A DNA stretch of 64,000 nt from Noviherbaspirillum aridicola (GTDB lineage Bacteria; Pseudomonadota; Gammaproteobacteria; Burkholderiales; Burkholderiaceae_D): assembly GCF_019656455.1 (NCBI RefSeq), contig NZ_BPMK01000001.1:1-64000 (forward strand). The letters are read 5' to 3'. Under the pieces are notes generated by a model that worked only from the letters and a program-made list of their open reading frames with translations, was not told where the DNA came from and searched no databases. The position numbers were made by a program, and so were the translations under genes. Of the stretch, positions 18,152 to 27,216 are shown in pieces (the stretch's first letter is position 1; each line of letters begins with the position of its first letter).

Positions 18152-18720
18152 CCGCGCCCTCGATTCGACCGGTCCCGGCGCGACACCCATGCGTTGTCGC
18201 GCAAATAGAATCGCAGCGGCCGCTGCGCCCATTCCCCCGCGTAGTCGACCCCGATACGGGGCGCGGCGACGATTTCCGGCGCATCCCGCCCTCCCGGATC
18301 CTCGATGAACAACAGATCGCCCGACAGGTCGAGGCCGTCGAAGGAGCGGTCGATGCCCATCGCCCTGCACAACAGCCCGGGTCCGCGCGTGTTGCCCGCA
18401 ATGCCGGACAAGGGCTCCAGCGCCCTCAGCAGCACGGCGGCGCCGTGGCCTTCCGGCTCGGTCACCACGTTGAGGCAGTGGTGGATGCCGTAGATGAGAT
18501 AGACGTAGGCATGGCCCGGCGGTCCGTACATCACGCGCGTACGGGCGGTGACGCCCTTCGACGAATGCGAGGCGAGATCATGGGCGCCGACATAGGCTTC
18601 CACCTCGACGATGCGCCCCCGGCGCTCGGCGCCCGTGCCGCGGCGCACGAGATGCATGCCGAGCAGCTCTCTTGCCACGGTTTCCGTATCGCGGTCGTAG
18701 AAGTCGCGCGCCAGCTTCAT
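18148..18720 (-). CDS. DNA-3-methyladenine glycosylase, AAG/MPG family
   Basis: A 190-residue alkylpurine-DNA glycosylase of the human MPG type. ARELLGMHLVRR, RIVEVEAYVGAHDLASHSSKG (with the catalytic Glu after VE), YGPPGHAYVYLIYGIHHCLNVVTE and the RGPGLLCRAMGIDR strand are all present. It excises alkylated purines in base-excision repair, and its length matches bacterial members of about 190-200. It is convergent with a lipoprotein gene and upstream of nothing obviously related; an AlkB gene lies 25 kb away. The ATG is at 18720. Confidence 0.92.
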   Translation of the reverse strand: MKLARDFYDRDTETVARELLGMHLVRRGTGAERRGRIVEVEAYVGAHDLASHSSKGVTARTRVMYGPPGHAYVYLIYGIHHCLNVVTEPEGHGAAVLLRALEPLSGIAGNTRGPGLLCRAMGIDRSFDGLDLSGDLLFIEDPGGRDAPEIVAAPRIGVDYAGEWAQRPLRFYLRDNAWVSRRDRSNRGRG

Positions 18721-18747
18721 GACTGATCCATTCCCTTGTTGCCGCCG

Positions 18748-21700
18748 CTACCAAGTGTCGATGAAGCGGCGCGGCTTGCGCGCGGCATCCGGCGGCACCG
18801 AGCGCAGGCCGCGCAGCAGCCACTGCCGCGATTCGGCCGGGTCGATCACGTCGTCGATCTCCAGGAAGGAAGCCATGTTGATCGCCTTTCCCTTCTCGTA
18901 GGATTCCGCCACCATGCGCTCGAACAGTTTCTGGCGCTCGGCCGGATCGGCGACCGCTTCAAGCTCCTTGCGGTAGCCGAGCCGCACCGCGCCCTCCAGG
19001 CCCATGGCGCCGAATTCGCCGCTCGGCCAGGCGATGGTGAAGAAGGGCGCATGGAAGCTGCCGCCCGCCATGGCCTGCGCGCCCAGCCCGTAGCCCTTGC
19101 GCAGCACGATGGTGAACATCGGCACCGACATGCCGGCGGCGGTGACGAACATGCGCGACACATGGCGCACCATCGCCGTCCTTTCAGCGTCCGGCCCGAC
19201 CATGAAGCCGGGCGTGTCGCACAGGGAAACGAGAGGCAGGCCGAAGCCTTCGCACAGCTGCATGAAGCGCGCCGCCTTGTCGGCGGCATCGGCATCGATC
19301 GCGCCGCCGAGGTGCGCCGGATTGTTGGCGATCAGGCCGAAGGGACGGCCTTCGATGCGGACCAGCGCGGTGACGATGCCGCGCCCGAACTCGCTCCGCA
19401 GTTCCAGCACCGAGCCGGTATCGGCCAGCGTCTCGATCACGCGGCGGATATCGTAGACGCGCAGCCGGTTTTCCGGAATCAGCTGGCGCAGCCTGCGCTG
19501 GTCCGCCGCTTCCCATTCGCCGATGCTGCCCTGGAAGTAGGACAGGTACTGTTTCGCCACCCGCACCGCTTCTTCCTCGTCGCGTACCACCACGTCGATC
19601 ACGCCGTTGGGCGACTGCATGCTCACCGGCCCGACTTCCTCCGGCGCGTAGACGCCGAGCCCGCCGCCTTCGATCATCGCCGGGCCGCCCATGCCGATCG
19701 TCGCGTTGCCGGTGGCGATGATGACGTCGCAGCAGCCGAGCAGCGCCGCATTGCCGGCGAAGCAGCGGCCGGAGACGATGCCGACGCGCGGCACCACGCC
19801 CGAGAGCCGCGCGAAGGTGAAGAAGGACATGCAGTCCAGGCCCGCCACCAGCATGGCGTCGGTATCGCCCGGACGCCCGCCGCCGCCCTCGGCGAACAGC
19901 ACCACCGGCAGCCGCCACTGTTCGGCCAGCTGGAACATGCGGTCGGTCTTCTTGTGGTTCATCATGCCCTGCGTGCCCGCGAATACCGTGTAGTCATAGG
20001 ACAGCAGCATGCAGCGCGACTTGTCGTCGCCGAACAGCGCGCCATTGACGCTGCCGATGCCGGCGACCAGGCCGTCGGCCGGACTGATCGCGACCAGTTC
20101 GTCCAGCGGCCGCCGGCGCCGCTGGGCGGCCAGCGCCAGCGCGCCGTATTCGATGAAGCTGCCTTCGTCGCAGAGGTCGGCGATGTTCTCGCGCGCGGTG
20201 CGCTGCCCGGTCTTGCGGCGGCGGGCGACCGCGTCCGGCCGGCGGTGGTCGAGGCCGATCTCGTGACGTTCCCGGACTTCCGCCAGATCGGCGCGGATCG
20301 CGTCGGGATCGGCTGATTCGTCCTGCGCCGCCGCGCCCGCTTCGCTGTCCTCAACCGGCTCCAGAAACAGCAGCGGCTGCCCATGCGCCAGCACCTCTCC
20401 CTTGCGCGCGGCGATCCTGCGCACCACGCCGGCGGTTTCGGCATGGGCGACATGTTCCATCTTCATGGCTTCGAGCACCGCGACCGGCTGGCCGGCGCGC
20501 ACCGTCTCGCCCTCGGACACGTCCACCGACACCACGCTGCCCTGCATCGGCGCCGTGAGCGCGACGGTGCCCGGCGGCGCCGCCTCCCGCCTGTCCTGCG
20601 CCGCCGCCGGCGCGGCACCTGCCTCCGCATGCAGGCGCGGGTGGGCACCGCCGACCGGCTCCAGCAGGGCCGCGACGTGTTCCTCGACAAAGCGGGTGTG
20701 GACGCGGTTGGCGATGACATCGGGACGTGTCAGCAGGTTCTGCAGGAAGCCGATGTTGGTGTCGATGCCCTCGATCCGGAATTCGCACAGCGCGCGATAG
20801 GCGCGGGTGAGCACATCCGGATATCGTTCCGAGGGATGGCTGGCGATGAGCTTGGCCAGCAGGGAATCGAAGCCCGGATGCGTGGCATAGCCGGCGTAGC
20901 CGTAGCCGTCGACGCGGATGCCGGGGCCGGACGGCGGTTCGTAGGCATCGATGCGACCGCCCGCCGCCACCGCGTTGCCTTCCTCATCCATGGTCTCCAT
21001 GTTGATCCGCAGCTGCACCGCATAACCGCGGGGCGCGGGAATCTCATGCTGGGTCAGGCCGAGTTCGGCCAGCGTCGCACCGCCGGCGATGCGCAGCTGC
21101 GCCTGCACCAGGTCGATCCCCGTCACCTGTTCCGTCACCGTGTGTTCGACCTGCAGCCGCGGATTGGCCTCGATGAAGAAGAACGGCGCGTCGGCGTCAT
21201 GCCGGGAAGCGTCGACCAGGAATTCAAAGGTGCCGAGGCCCGCATAACCGACCTGTGCCGCCATGCGCAGCGCGGCCTGCAGGATGCGCTCTCGCAGCGC
21301 GCGCGGCAGGGATGGGCTGGGAGCGATTTCCAGCAGCTTCTGATGCCGCCGCTGCAGCGTGCACTCGCGCTCCCAGCAGTGGCTGACCGCGCCGCTGCCG
21401 TCGCCCAGCACCTGCACCTCGATATGCCGTGCCGCCGGCAGCAGCTGTTCCACGTACAGCTCGCCGTTGCCGAACGCGGCCTGCGCCTCCGAGCGGCAGC
21501 GCTGGAAGGCGGCGGCCACTTCGTCCGCCTTCAGCACCGCGCGCATGCCGCGCCCGCCGCCGCCGGCGATGGCCTTGATCATCATGCCGCCGCCTCGCAG
21601 CGAGGCGAGGAAATGCTGGGCCTGTTCCAGCGTCACCGCTTGGTTGATCCCGGCCGGCACCGGCACGTCCGCCCGCTGCGCGAGCGCGCGCGCCTGCGCC

Positions 21701-22047
21701 TTGTCGCCGAAGCAACGCAGCACCTCCGGTGCCGGGCCGACGAACCGGATGCCGGCTTCGGCGCACAGTTCGGCGAACCCGGCGTTCTCGCTCAGGAAGC
21801 CGTAGCCGGGATGGATCGCGTCGCAGCCTGCCTGCCTGGCCAGCTCGACGATCTGCTTCCCGTCCAGGTAGGCGCGCGCGCCGCGCCCGCTCAGCGGCAG
21901 GGCGCGGTCGGCCTTGCGCACGTGAAGCGAGGCCGCGTCGTCTTCGGCGTGGACGGCGGTGCTGCGGATGCCGAGTTCGGCGGCGGCGCGGGCGATGCGG
22001 ATGGCGATCTCGCCGCGGTTGGCGATCAACAGGGAAGTGATGGGCAT
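18748..22047 (-). CDS. Single-chain biotin-dependent acyl-CoA carboxylase (BC-BCCP-CT)
   Basis: A 1099-residue fusion. The biotin carboxylase domain covers about residues 1-450 (LLIANRGEIAIRIARAA; the ATP-grasp glycine loop AGGGGRGMR; FIEANPRLQVEHTVTE). A biotinyl domain lies at about 495-565, with the biotin lysine K529 in EAMKMEHV. From about 584 to the end is a carboxyltransferase (YDYTVFAGTQGMMNHKK, GGGGRPGDTD, GGAIDADAADKAARF, GYGLGAQAMAGG). This domain order in one chain is that of long-chain acyl-CoA carboxylase (LCC-type) enzymes; the acyl substrate cannot be read. Start at 22047 chosen because MPITSLLIANRGEI is the canonical N terminus. It follows the binding protein in one operon. 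Confidence 0.92.
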   Translation of the reverse strand: MPITSLLIANRGEIAIRIARAAAELGIRSTAVHAEDDAASLHVRKADRALPLSGRGARAYLDGKQIVELARQAGCDAIHPGYGFLSENAGFAELCAEAGIRFVGPAPEVLRCFGDKAQARALAQRADVPVPAGINQAVTLEQAQHFLASLRGGGMMIKAIAGGGGRGMRAVLKADEVAAAFQRCRSEAQAAFGNGELYVEQLLPAARHIEVQVLGDGSGAVSHCWERECTLQRRHQKLLEIAPSPSLPRALRERILQAALRMAAQVGYAGLGTFEFLVDASRHDADAPFFFIEANPRLQVEHTVTEQVTGIDLVQAQLRIAGGATLAELGLTQHEIPAPRGYAVQLRINMETMDEEGNAVAAGGRIDAYEPPSGPGIRVDGYGYAGYATHPGFDSLLAKLIASHPSERYPDVLTRAYRALCEFRIEGIDTNIGFLQNLLTRPDVIANRVHTRFVEEHVAALLEPVGGAHPRLHAEAGAAPAAAQDRREAAPPGTVALTAPMQGSVVSVDVSEGETVRAGQPVAVLEAMKMEHVAHAETAGVVRRIAARKGEVLAHGQPLLFLEPVEDSEAGAAAQDESADPDAIRADLAEVRERHEIGLDHRRPDAVARRRKTGQRTARENIADLCDEGSFIEYGALALAAQRRRRPLDELVAISPADGLVAGIGSVNGALFGDDKSRCMLLSYDYTVFAGTQGMMNHKKTDRMFQLAEQWRLPVVLFAEGGGGRPGDTDAMLVAGLDCMSFFTFARLSGVVPRVGIVSGRCFAGNAALLGCCDVIIATGNATIGMGGPAMIEGGGLGVYAPEEVGPVSMQSPNGVIDVVVRDEEEAVRVAKQYLSYFQGSIGEWEAADQRRLRQLIPENRLRVYDIRRVIETLADTGSVLELRSEFGRGIVTALVRIEGRPFGLIANNPAHLGGAIDADAADKAARFMQLCEGFGLPLVSLCDTPGFMVGPDAERTAMVRHVSRMFVTAAGMSVPMFTIVLRKGYGLGAQAMAGGSFHAPFFTIAWPSGEFGAMGLEGAVRLGYRKELEAVADPAERQKLFERMVAESYEKGKAINMASFLEIDDVIDPAESRQWLLRGLRSVPPDAARKPRRFIDTW

Positions 22048-22080
22048 GATGCTGGATAGACTTTCATCGTTTCGGGTGGC

Positions 22081-22103
22081 GCCCCGCGCGCTCGGCGCGG
22101 GGC
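22081..22103. terminator. Intra-operon hairpin between binding protein and carboxylase
   Basis: Perfect 9-bp G+C arms GCCCCGCGC/GCGCGGGGC around GCTCG, located 12 bases beyond the binding-protein stop on the transcribed strand and about 34 bases before the carboxylase start. There is no T-run. It may protect the upstream mRNA or lower read-through so that the receptor outnumbers the enzyme. Confidence 0.5.
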
Positions 22104-22115
22104 GGGCGGTGAGGC

Positions 22116-23366
22116 TCAGGCGCCGGCGGGCCGTTTCATCTTGCACTCGGTCGGCAGCGCGAGGTCCCGTCCTTCGACCACCGTCTCGGTGCGGAAGCCG
22201 TAGTTCGTGCCTTCGACCCCGGATTTCACCGTCTTGCCGTCGACCGGCGCGACCGTGGAAACCGTCTGCGGCAGCAGCAGCTGGTGGTCTTCCTTGCGCA
22301 TCGTGACGTCGCCGATGATGGACGGATAGGTCATGCCCTCCAGCGCGAGCGCGATCTTCACCGGCTGCGTCGACTTCGCTTTCTCGACCGCCGCCGCCAC
22401 CATGCGCGGCGCCATGTCCATGCGCGGCGCCAGGAAGGGCTTGTTGTAGCGCTGACGGTAGGCGCTGGCCACCGGCGCCACCTTCGGATTCTCGACGTTC
22501 TGGTGCCATTCGCCGACCCAGGTCACGCGCCCGAGCTTCGCCTGCGAGATCGCCAGCACCGCGCCGGGCAGCGCGCCGGCGCTATGGTTGATGTAGCGCC
22601 AGTCATGGCCTGCATCGGCCGCCGCCTTCACCAGCAGCGACAGGTCGCCGCCCCAGTTGCCGGTGATGATGGTATCGGCGCCGGCCGCCTTCACCTTGGC
22701 CACATAGGGCGAGAAGTCCTTCACCTTGCCCATCGGGTGGAAGTCCTCGCCGACGAACTGCACATCCGTGCGCGCCGAAGACAGCATGTCCTTGCCCAGC
22801 CTCGCCCAGACGCGGCCGTGCGCGTAATCCTGGTTGAGCAGGTAGACCTTCCTGATGTCCTGCTTCTCCTGCATGAAGGAGGTGAGCGCCTTCATCTTCA
22901 TCGCCGTGTTGGCTTCGGTGGTGAAATGCCAGAAGCTGCAGTGCTTGCCCGTGAGGTCGGGATCGATCGAGGAATGGTTGACGATCAGGATCGCCTTGTC
23001 CGGATTGCGCTCGTTGTGCTTGTTGGCGGCCTCGACCATCGCGCTCACCGCGGTCGAGCCGGACCCGCCGGTAAATACCACCTTCGCGCCGGCGTCGATG
23101 GCGGCCTGCAGCGCCGTCAGGCTCTCCTGCGCCGACAGCTTGTTGTCGAAGGTGACCATCTCCATCTTCATGCCGCCGAGCACGCCGCCCCGGGCATTGA
23201 TGTCGTCCACCGCGAAACGCACATGGTTGAGCATCAGCTCGCCGACTTCGGCGAAGGGCCCGGAAAGCGGATCGATGTAGGCGACCTTGAACGTCTCCTG
23301 CGCGCCGGCGGCGGCGGACACCGCGCAGGCGGCGCCGATGGCGATGCGTGCTGCTGTCTTCCTCAT
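22116..23366 (-). CDS. ABC transporter substrate-binding protein (branched-chain amino acid type)
   Basis: A 416-residue periplasmic receptor with a signal peptide ending at AAAGAQ. It matches the Leu/Ile/Val-type fold (peripla_BP_6): FKVAYIDPLSGPFAEVGELMLNHVRFAVDDINARGG, TFDNKLSAQESLTALQAAID, TGGSGSTAVSAMVEAAN, then VYLLNQDYAHGRVWARL and PYVAKVKAAGADTIITG. Start at 23366 has GAGGAGA eight bases upstream. Its ATG overlaps the TGA of tetR by four bases (ATGA). No permease or ATPase genes lie nearby, so any transporter partner is elsewhere. The coupling to a regulator and a carboxylase suggests that its ligand is the acid processed by this cluster. Confidence 0.9.
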   Translation of the reverse strand: MRKTAARIAIGAACAVSAAAGAQETFKVAYIDPLSGPFAEVGELMLNHVRFAVDDINARGGVLGGMKMEMVTFDNKLSAQESLTALQAAIDAGAKVVFTGGSGSTAVSAMVEAANKHNERNPDKAILIVNHSSIDPDLTGKHCSFWHFTTEANTAMKMKALTSFMQEKQDIRKVYLLNQDYAHGRVWARLGKDMLSSARTDVQFVGEDFHPMGKVKDFSPYVAKVKAAGADTIITGNWGGDLSLLVKAAADAGHDWRYINHSAGALPGAVLAISQAKLGRVTWVGEWHQNVENPKVAPVASAYRQRYNKPFLAPRMDMAPRMVAAAVEKAKSTQPVKIALALEGMTYPSIIGDVTMRKEDHQLLLPQTVSTVAPVDGKTVKSGVEGTNYGFRTETVVEGRDLALPTECKMKRPAGA

Positions 23367-24052
23367 TGCTGTCTCCTCTTGGTTGTCTTGCTGCCTGTGC
23401 TGCGTGCTTTCCGCGTTTTCGCCCGGGGGGCGGTTTCCGCGCCGGCAATCCGCAGCAGAATGCCGGTCAGTTCCTGCACCATCTCGTGCGGCGGCAGACG
23501 GCCGTCCGGCTTGTACCAGGTGTACATGAATCCGGCGATGCTGCCGATCGCCAGCCCGGTCAGGCGCGCGTCGTGGAAATCCAGCTCGCCATCGGCGCGC
23601 GCCTGCTCCAGCAGCGCGCACAGCTCGTCATAGAAGCGGCGCGCCATTGCCTTGAGCCGGCGGGTGAAGGCCGGCTGCAGCGCGCCCGCCTCGCGGTAGG
23701 CGAAGGTGCCCGACTTGAAGAAATGGATGTTGGCGGCGGCGAAGCGGTGCAGCCCTTCGCGCAGGCGCTCGATCGCCGGCCGCTCGTCATTCTCGAAATG
23801 CAGGGCGGTCAGGCAGGCGTGTGAAGCGCGCCAGGAGAGCGTCTCGAAGATCTCGTTTTTATTCGCGAAGTAATAGTAGAGAAAGGGCTTGGTCACGCCG
23901 AGCCGTTCGCAGATGTCCGCGATGGTGGTGCCCGAATAACCCTTGCGGAAAAAAAGCTCCTCGGCGGCCTGCAGGATCTGCTCCCGCTTGCGTTCATGGG
24001 CGGGATCGGGCTGTTGCGGCGCGAGTTGGCGGCGGCTTGCCATTGTGGGCAT
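23363..24052 (-). CDS. TetR/AcrR family transcriptional regulator
   Basis: A 229-residue TetR repressor. The N-terminal helix-turn-helix reads RKREQILQAAEELFFRKGYSGTTIADICERLGVTKPFLYYYFANKNEIFETL, and the C-terminal helices end in a basic lysine/arginine tail. I use the ATG at 24052; ATG 24043 is also possible. Two dyads in the divergent gap (24068-24104) fit its operator. The gene overlaps the binding-protein start and heads the operon; the ligase gene diverges from it. Confidence 0.92.
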   Translation of the reverse strand: MPTMASRRQLAPQQPDPAHERKREQILQAAEELFFRKGYSGTTIADICERLGVTKPFLYYYFANKNEIFETLSWRASHACLTALHFENDERPAIERLREGLHRFAAANIHFFKSGTFAYREAGALQPAFTRRLKAMARRFYDELCALLEQARADGELDFHDARLTGLAIGSIAGFMYTWYKPDGRLPPHEMVQELTGILLRIAGAETAPRAKTRKARSTGSKTTKRRQQ

Positions 24053-24067
24053 GGGATGACGGGTGAA

Positions 24068-24104
24068 TATACCAGGCGGTAGGAAGTTTATACCAACCGG
24101 TATA
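24068..24104. promoter_or_regulatory. Tandem TetR-type operators
   Basis: A perfect dyad TATACC-AACC-GGTATA occupies 24089-24104. A second, imperfect copy TATACC-AGGC-GGTAGG lies at 24068-24083, 21 bp away and so on the same helical face. They sit between tetR and the divergent AMP-dependent ligase. Confidence 0.75.
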
Positions 24105-24208
24105 TTATGGTGCGTCGACCGGCCGGATTTGCGGCAGCTCAAGACGGCCCGGGGTCGGCCGCACCATCCTCATACTTCGCCAAGAACGACAACACGGAGA
24201 CAGCGAAC

Positions 24209-25816
24209 ATGACCGCGATTGCCTACTCCCAGGGCGAAAAGCCCCTGCACGAATACCTGCGCCAGCATGCGCGCAACCAACCGGACAAATGCGCGTACAA
24301 CTGGTACGGCCGCGAGCTCAGCTACCGCGAGCTCGACGATCTGAGCGACCGCTTCGCCGCCAAGCTCGCCGCCCTGGGCGTGAAGAAGGGCGACCGCGTG
24401 GTGCTGTTCCTGTCCAACTGTCCGCAGTACGTGATCGCGCATTTCGGCATCCAGAAGCTCGGCGCCGCCGTCAGCCCCTGCAGCCCGCTGTTCAAGCAGC
24501 ATGAACTCGAATACCAGGTCAGCGACCTCGGCGCCGAAGTCATCGTCGCCGCCGACACCCTGTATCCGGTCATCGAACAGGTGCGCGCGAAAACCCGGCT
24601 GCGCCACATCTTCCTCACCAGCTATTCCGACCTGCTGCCGGAGCAGCCCGCAATCGAAGTCCCGGCGGAAGTGCGGGTGCCGAGGCAGCCGGTGCCGGGG
24701 ACCATGGACCTGCTCGGCACGCTCGCCGACGTGAAGGAGGCGCCGCCGTCGCCGCAGCTCGACATGGACGACGTCGTGCTGCTGACTTATACCTCCGGTA
24801 CGACCGGCATGCCCAAGGGCGCCATGCTCACCTACCGAAACGCGCTGTTCAAGACCCTGTGCGCGGCAAGCGCGGGCGCGGTCGGGAACGACACCGTGAC
24901 GCTGGCGATCGCGCCGCTGTACCACATCGCCGGCATGCTGATGGGCATCAACTGCACCATCTACAGCGGCGCGAGCGCGGTGCTGCTGCACCGTTTCGAC
25001 CCGCTTGCGGTCCTGCAGGCGATCGACCGCTACCGGGTCAGCCACTGGTACAGCATCGCGCCGATGAATGTCGCCGTCATGCAGGTGCCCGAGGCGCGGC
25101 GCTACTCGCTCACCTCGCTGAAGATCAATCCCTGCACCAGCTTCGGCATCACCCTGACCGAGCCGCTCGCGAACCAATGGCGCGACTTTGCCGGCGGCTG
25201 CCAGACCTTCGAAGCCGCCTACGGCCTGTCCGAGACCCACACCTGCGACACCGGCACGCCGCGCGACGCCGTCAGGTGGGGCACCCAGGGCCGGCTGATG
25301 CCCGGCGTCGAATGCCGCATCGTCGACAAGGACAGCGGCGCCGTGCTGCCGCCAGGTGAGATGGGCGAAATCACCCTCAGGAGCCCCGGCAATTTCAAGG
25401 GCTACTGGAACAAGCCGGAAGCCACCGCCGCCACGCTGCGCGACGGCTGGGTCTACACCGGCGACATGGGCAAGCTCGATGAAGACGGCTACCTGACCTT
25501 CTCCGGCCGCTTCAAGGAAATGATCAAGGTCTCCGGCTACAGCGTGTTCCCGGAAGAAGTCGAGACCATCCTCGTCAAGCATCCGGCGGTGCGGCAGGCG
25601 GCCGTGATCGGCGTGCCTGACGCCACCAAGGGCGAAGTCATCAAGGCCTTCGTCGTGCTCAAGCCCGACGCGGGCGAGGTGCGCGCGGAGGACATCATCG
25701 GGTGGAGCCGGGAGCAGATGGCGGCTTACAAGGTGCCGAAGATGGTGGTGTTTCGGGGGGAGTTGCCGGCTACGGGGGCGGGGAAGGTGTTGAGGAGGTT
25801 GTTGAGGGAGGAGTAG
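24209..25816 (+). CDS. AMP-dependent acyl-CoA ligase
   Basis: A 535-residue ANL-superfamily acid:CoA ligase. The phosphate-binding P-loop is LLTYTSGTTGMPKGA (about residues 190-205), motif A5 is FEAAYGLSETHTCDTG, WVYTGDMGKLDEDGYLTFSGR holds the ribose-binding Asp, and the catalytic lysine is in the C-terminal TGAGKVLRRLL. It forms an acyl-adenylate and then the CoA thioester. It diverges from the TetR operon, sharing the tandem dyads, so it is probably co-regulated and may supply the carboxylase substrate. Its 3' end converges on the pimD gene. The last 60 bases use G-rich codons that look odd beside the rest of the gene. Confidence 0.92.
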   Translation: MTAIAYSQGEKPLHEYLRQHARNQPDKCAYNWYGRELSYRELDDLSDRFAAKLAALGVKKGDRVVLFLSNCPQYVIAHFGIQKLGAAVSPCSPLFKQHELEYQVSDLGAEVIVAADTLYPVIEQVRAKTRLRHIFLTSYSDLLPEQPAIEVPAEVRVPRQPVPGTMDLLGTLADVKEAPPSPQLDMDDVVLLTYTSGTTGMPKGAMLTYRNALFKTLCAASAGAVGNDTVTLAIAPLYHIAGMLMGINCTIYSGASAVLLHRFDPLAVLQAIDRYRVSHWYSIAPMNVAVMQVPEARRYSLTSLKINPCTSFGITLTEPLANQWRDFAGGCQTFEAAYGLSETHTCDTGTPRDAVRWGTQGRLMPGVECRIVDKDSGAVLPPGEMGEITLRSPGNFKGYWNKPEATAATLRDGWVYTGDMGKLDEDGYLTFSGRFKEMIKVSGYSVFPEEVETILVKHPAVRQAAVIGVPDATKGEVIKAFVVLKPDAGEVRAEDIIGWSREQMAAYKVPKMVVFRGELPATGAGKVLRRLLREE

Positions 25817-26070
25817 GGGGAGAGGCTATTTCTGCCTGCGGTTGGGGTGTTTGCTTCTGCTTCTCTCCGGTGCCGCAAAGCAGTAGCCGCTTCGCGGATG
25901 CTTGCCGGGGCAGTCCCGGCTAGTCTCCGGGGCAGTGGCTATAACGTTGAAGCACCGAAGAGAAACAAAGAAACGAGCGCAGCAGCCGCAATTCAAGGCG
26001 CCCGCGGCAATGCCGGCACCGGGACCGACACTACCCGCGACGCTTCAGACCGAAAGAGCGTACTGCCCAC

Positions 26071-27207
26071 TCAGACCAGCCCCTCCGCATACAGCTCCAA
26101 ATGATGATCAGTACTCCCGAACTGCAACTCAACCGCCATCAGCCGCTTGAAGTAATGGCTGACATTCAGCTCGTCGGTAACCCCCATCCCCCCATGCAGC
26201 TGCACCGCCTGCTGCCCGACGAACCGGCACGCCTGCCCGACCACCACCTTGGCGGCGGATAGCGCGCGGCGGCGCTGCGCGAGGTCGGTGTCGGTGCAGC
26301 GCACCGCGGCCAGGTAGCTCATCGAGCGTGCCTGTTCGTTGTGCAGCACCATGTCCGCCATCCTGTGCTGCAGCGCCTGGAACTTGCCGATCGGCTGGCC
26401 GAACTGCTTGCGGTCGCGCGCGTACTGCACGGTCGCGGCCTGGATCTTGTCGAGCGCGCCGACGGCTTCCGCGCAGACCGCGGCGAGGCCGAAGTCGAGC
26501 ACGTCGGCGACCGCCTGTTCGGCATCGGCGACGCCGCCCAGCAGGGCGGAAGAGGGCAGGAAGACCTGTTCGAAGCGCAGGTCGGCCGCGGGCATGCCGT
26601 CCACCGTCTTGTACGCGGTCCGGCGCACGCCGGCGGTGTCGCCCGGCACGCAGAACACGGCCAGGGGCCCGGATTCGCCGACATTGGCCAGGCGTGCGGT
26701 CACCAGCAGGAAATCCGCCGTCGCGCCGTGTGCGATCACGCTCTTGGCGCCGGTCAGCATGTAGCCGCTGCCGACCTTCCAGGCACGCGTGGCGATGTCC
26801 ATGCGGTCAAAGCGGGTCTGCGGTTCTTCATGCGCGAAGGTCGCGATTTTTTCGCCGCCGGCCAGCGCCGGCAGCAGTTCGGCGCGCTGCGCCTCGTTGC
26901 CGAGCAGGGCAATGGCCCGCGTCGACAGCACCGCGCTGGTGAGGAAGGGCTCGAGCAGCATGCCTTCGCCGATCGCATTCATCGCCAGCATGGTTTCGAT
27001 CGGCCCGCCGCCTAGGCCGCCGTCGGCTTCCGGCACGTTCAGCGCCAGCAGGCCGATGTCGGCCAGGCCCTGCCAGACTTCGCGGCTGTAGCCCTCGGCC
27101 GTCTTGTCCTTGATGTGACGGCGCTTTTCAAAGTCGTATTCCTTTTCCACGAAGCGGCGCGTGGTGTCGAGCAGCATCTGCTGTTCTTCGGTAAACGTAA
27201 AGTCCAT
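26071..27207 (-). CDS. pimD: Acyl-CoA dehydrogenase, PimD-like small subunit
   Basis: A 378-residue acyl-CoA dehydrogenase of the pimeloyl-CoA dehydrogenase small-subunit type. MDFTFTEEQQMLLDTTRRFVEKEYDFEKRR at the N terminus, LGLLALNVPEADGGLGGGPIETM, CAEAVGALDKIQ and FVGQQAVQLHGGMGVTDE fit PimD of Rhodopseudomonas. FAHEEPQTR replaces the normal FAD-loop signature of catalytic subunits. It is the last gene of a five-gene operon and starts nine bases after the PimC stop, consistent with a heteromeric enzyme. The acyl specificity is inferred from family, not shown. Confidence 0.85.
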   Translation of the reverse strand: MDFTFTEEQQMLLDTTRRFVEKEYDFEKRRHIKDKTAEGYSREVWQGLADIGLLALNVPEADGGLGGGPIETMLAMNAIGEGMLLEPFLTSAVLSTRAIALLGNEAQRAELLPALAGGEKIATFAHEEPQTRFDRMDIATRAWKVGSGYMLTGAKSVIAHGATADFLLVTARLANVGESGPLAVFCVPGDTAGVRRTAYKTVDGMPAADLRFEQVFLPSSALLGGVADAEQAVADVLDFGLAAVCAEAVGALDKIQAATVQYARDRKQFGQPIGKFQALQHRMADMVLHNEQARSMSYLAAVRCTDTDLAQRRRALSAAKVVVGQACRFVGQQAVQLHGGMGVTDELNVSHYFKRLMAVELQFGSTDHHLELYAEGLV

Positions 27208-27216
27208 CGCGTCCTC

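Noticed and set aside
22048-22509. Longer N terminus for the single-chain carboxylase
   Set aside because: The added 154 residues overlap the receptor gene in another frame and are arginine/alanine-rich; MPITSLLIANRGEI is the canonical start.
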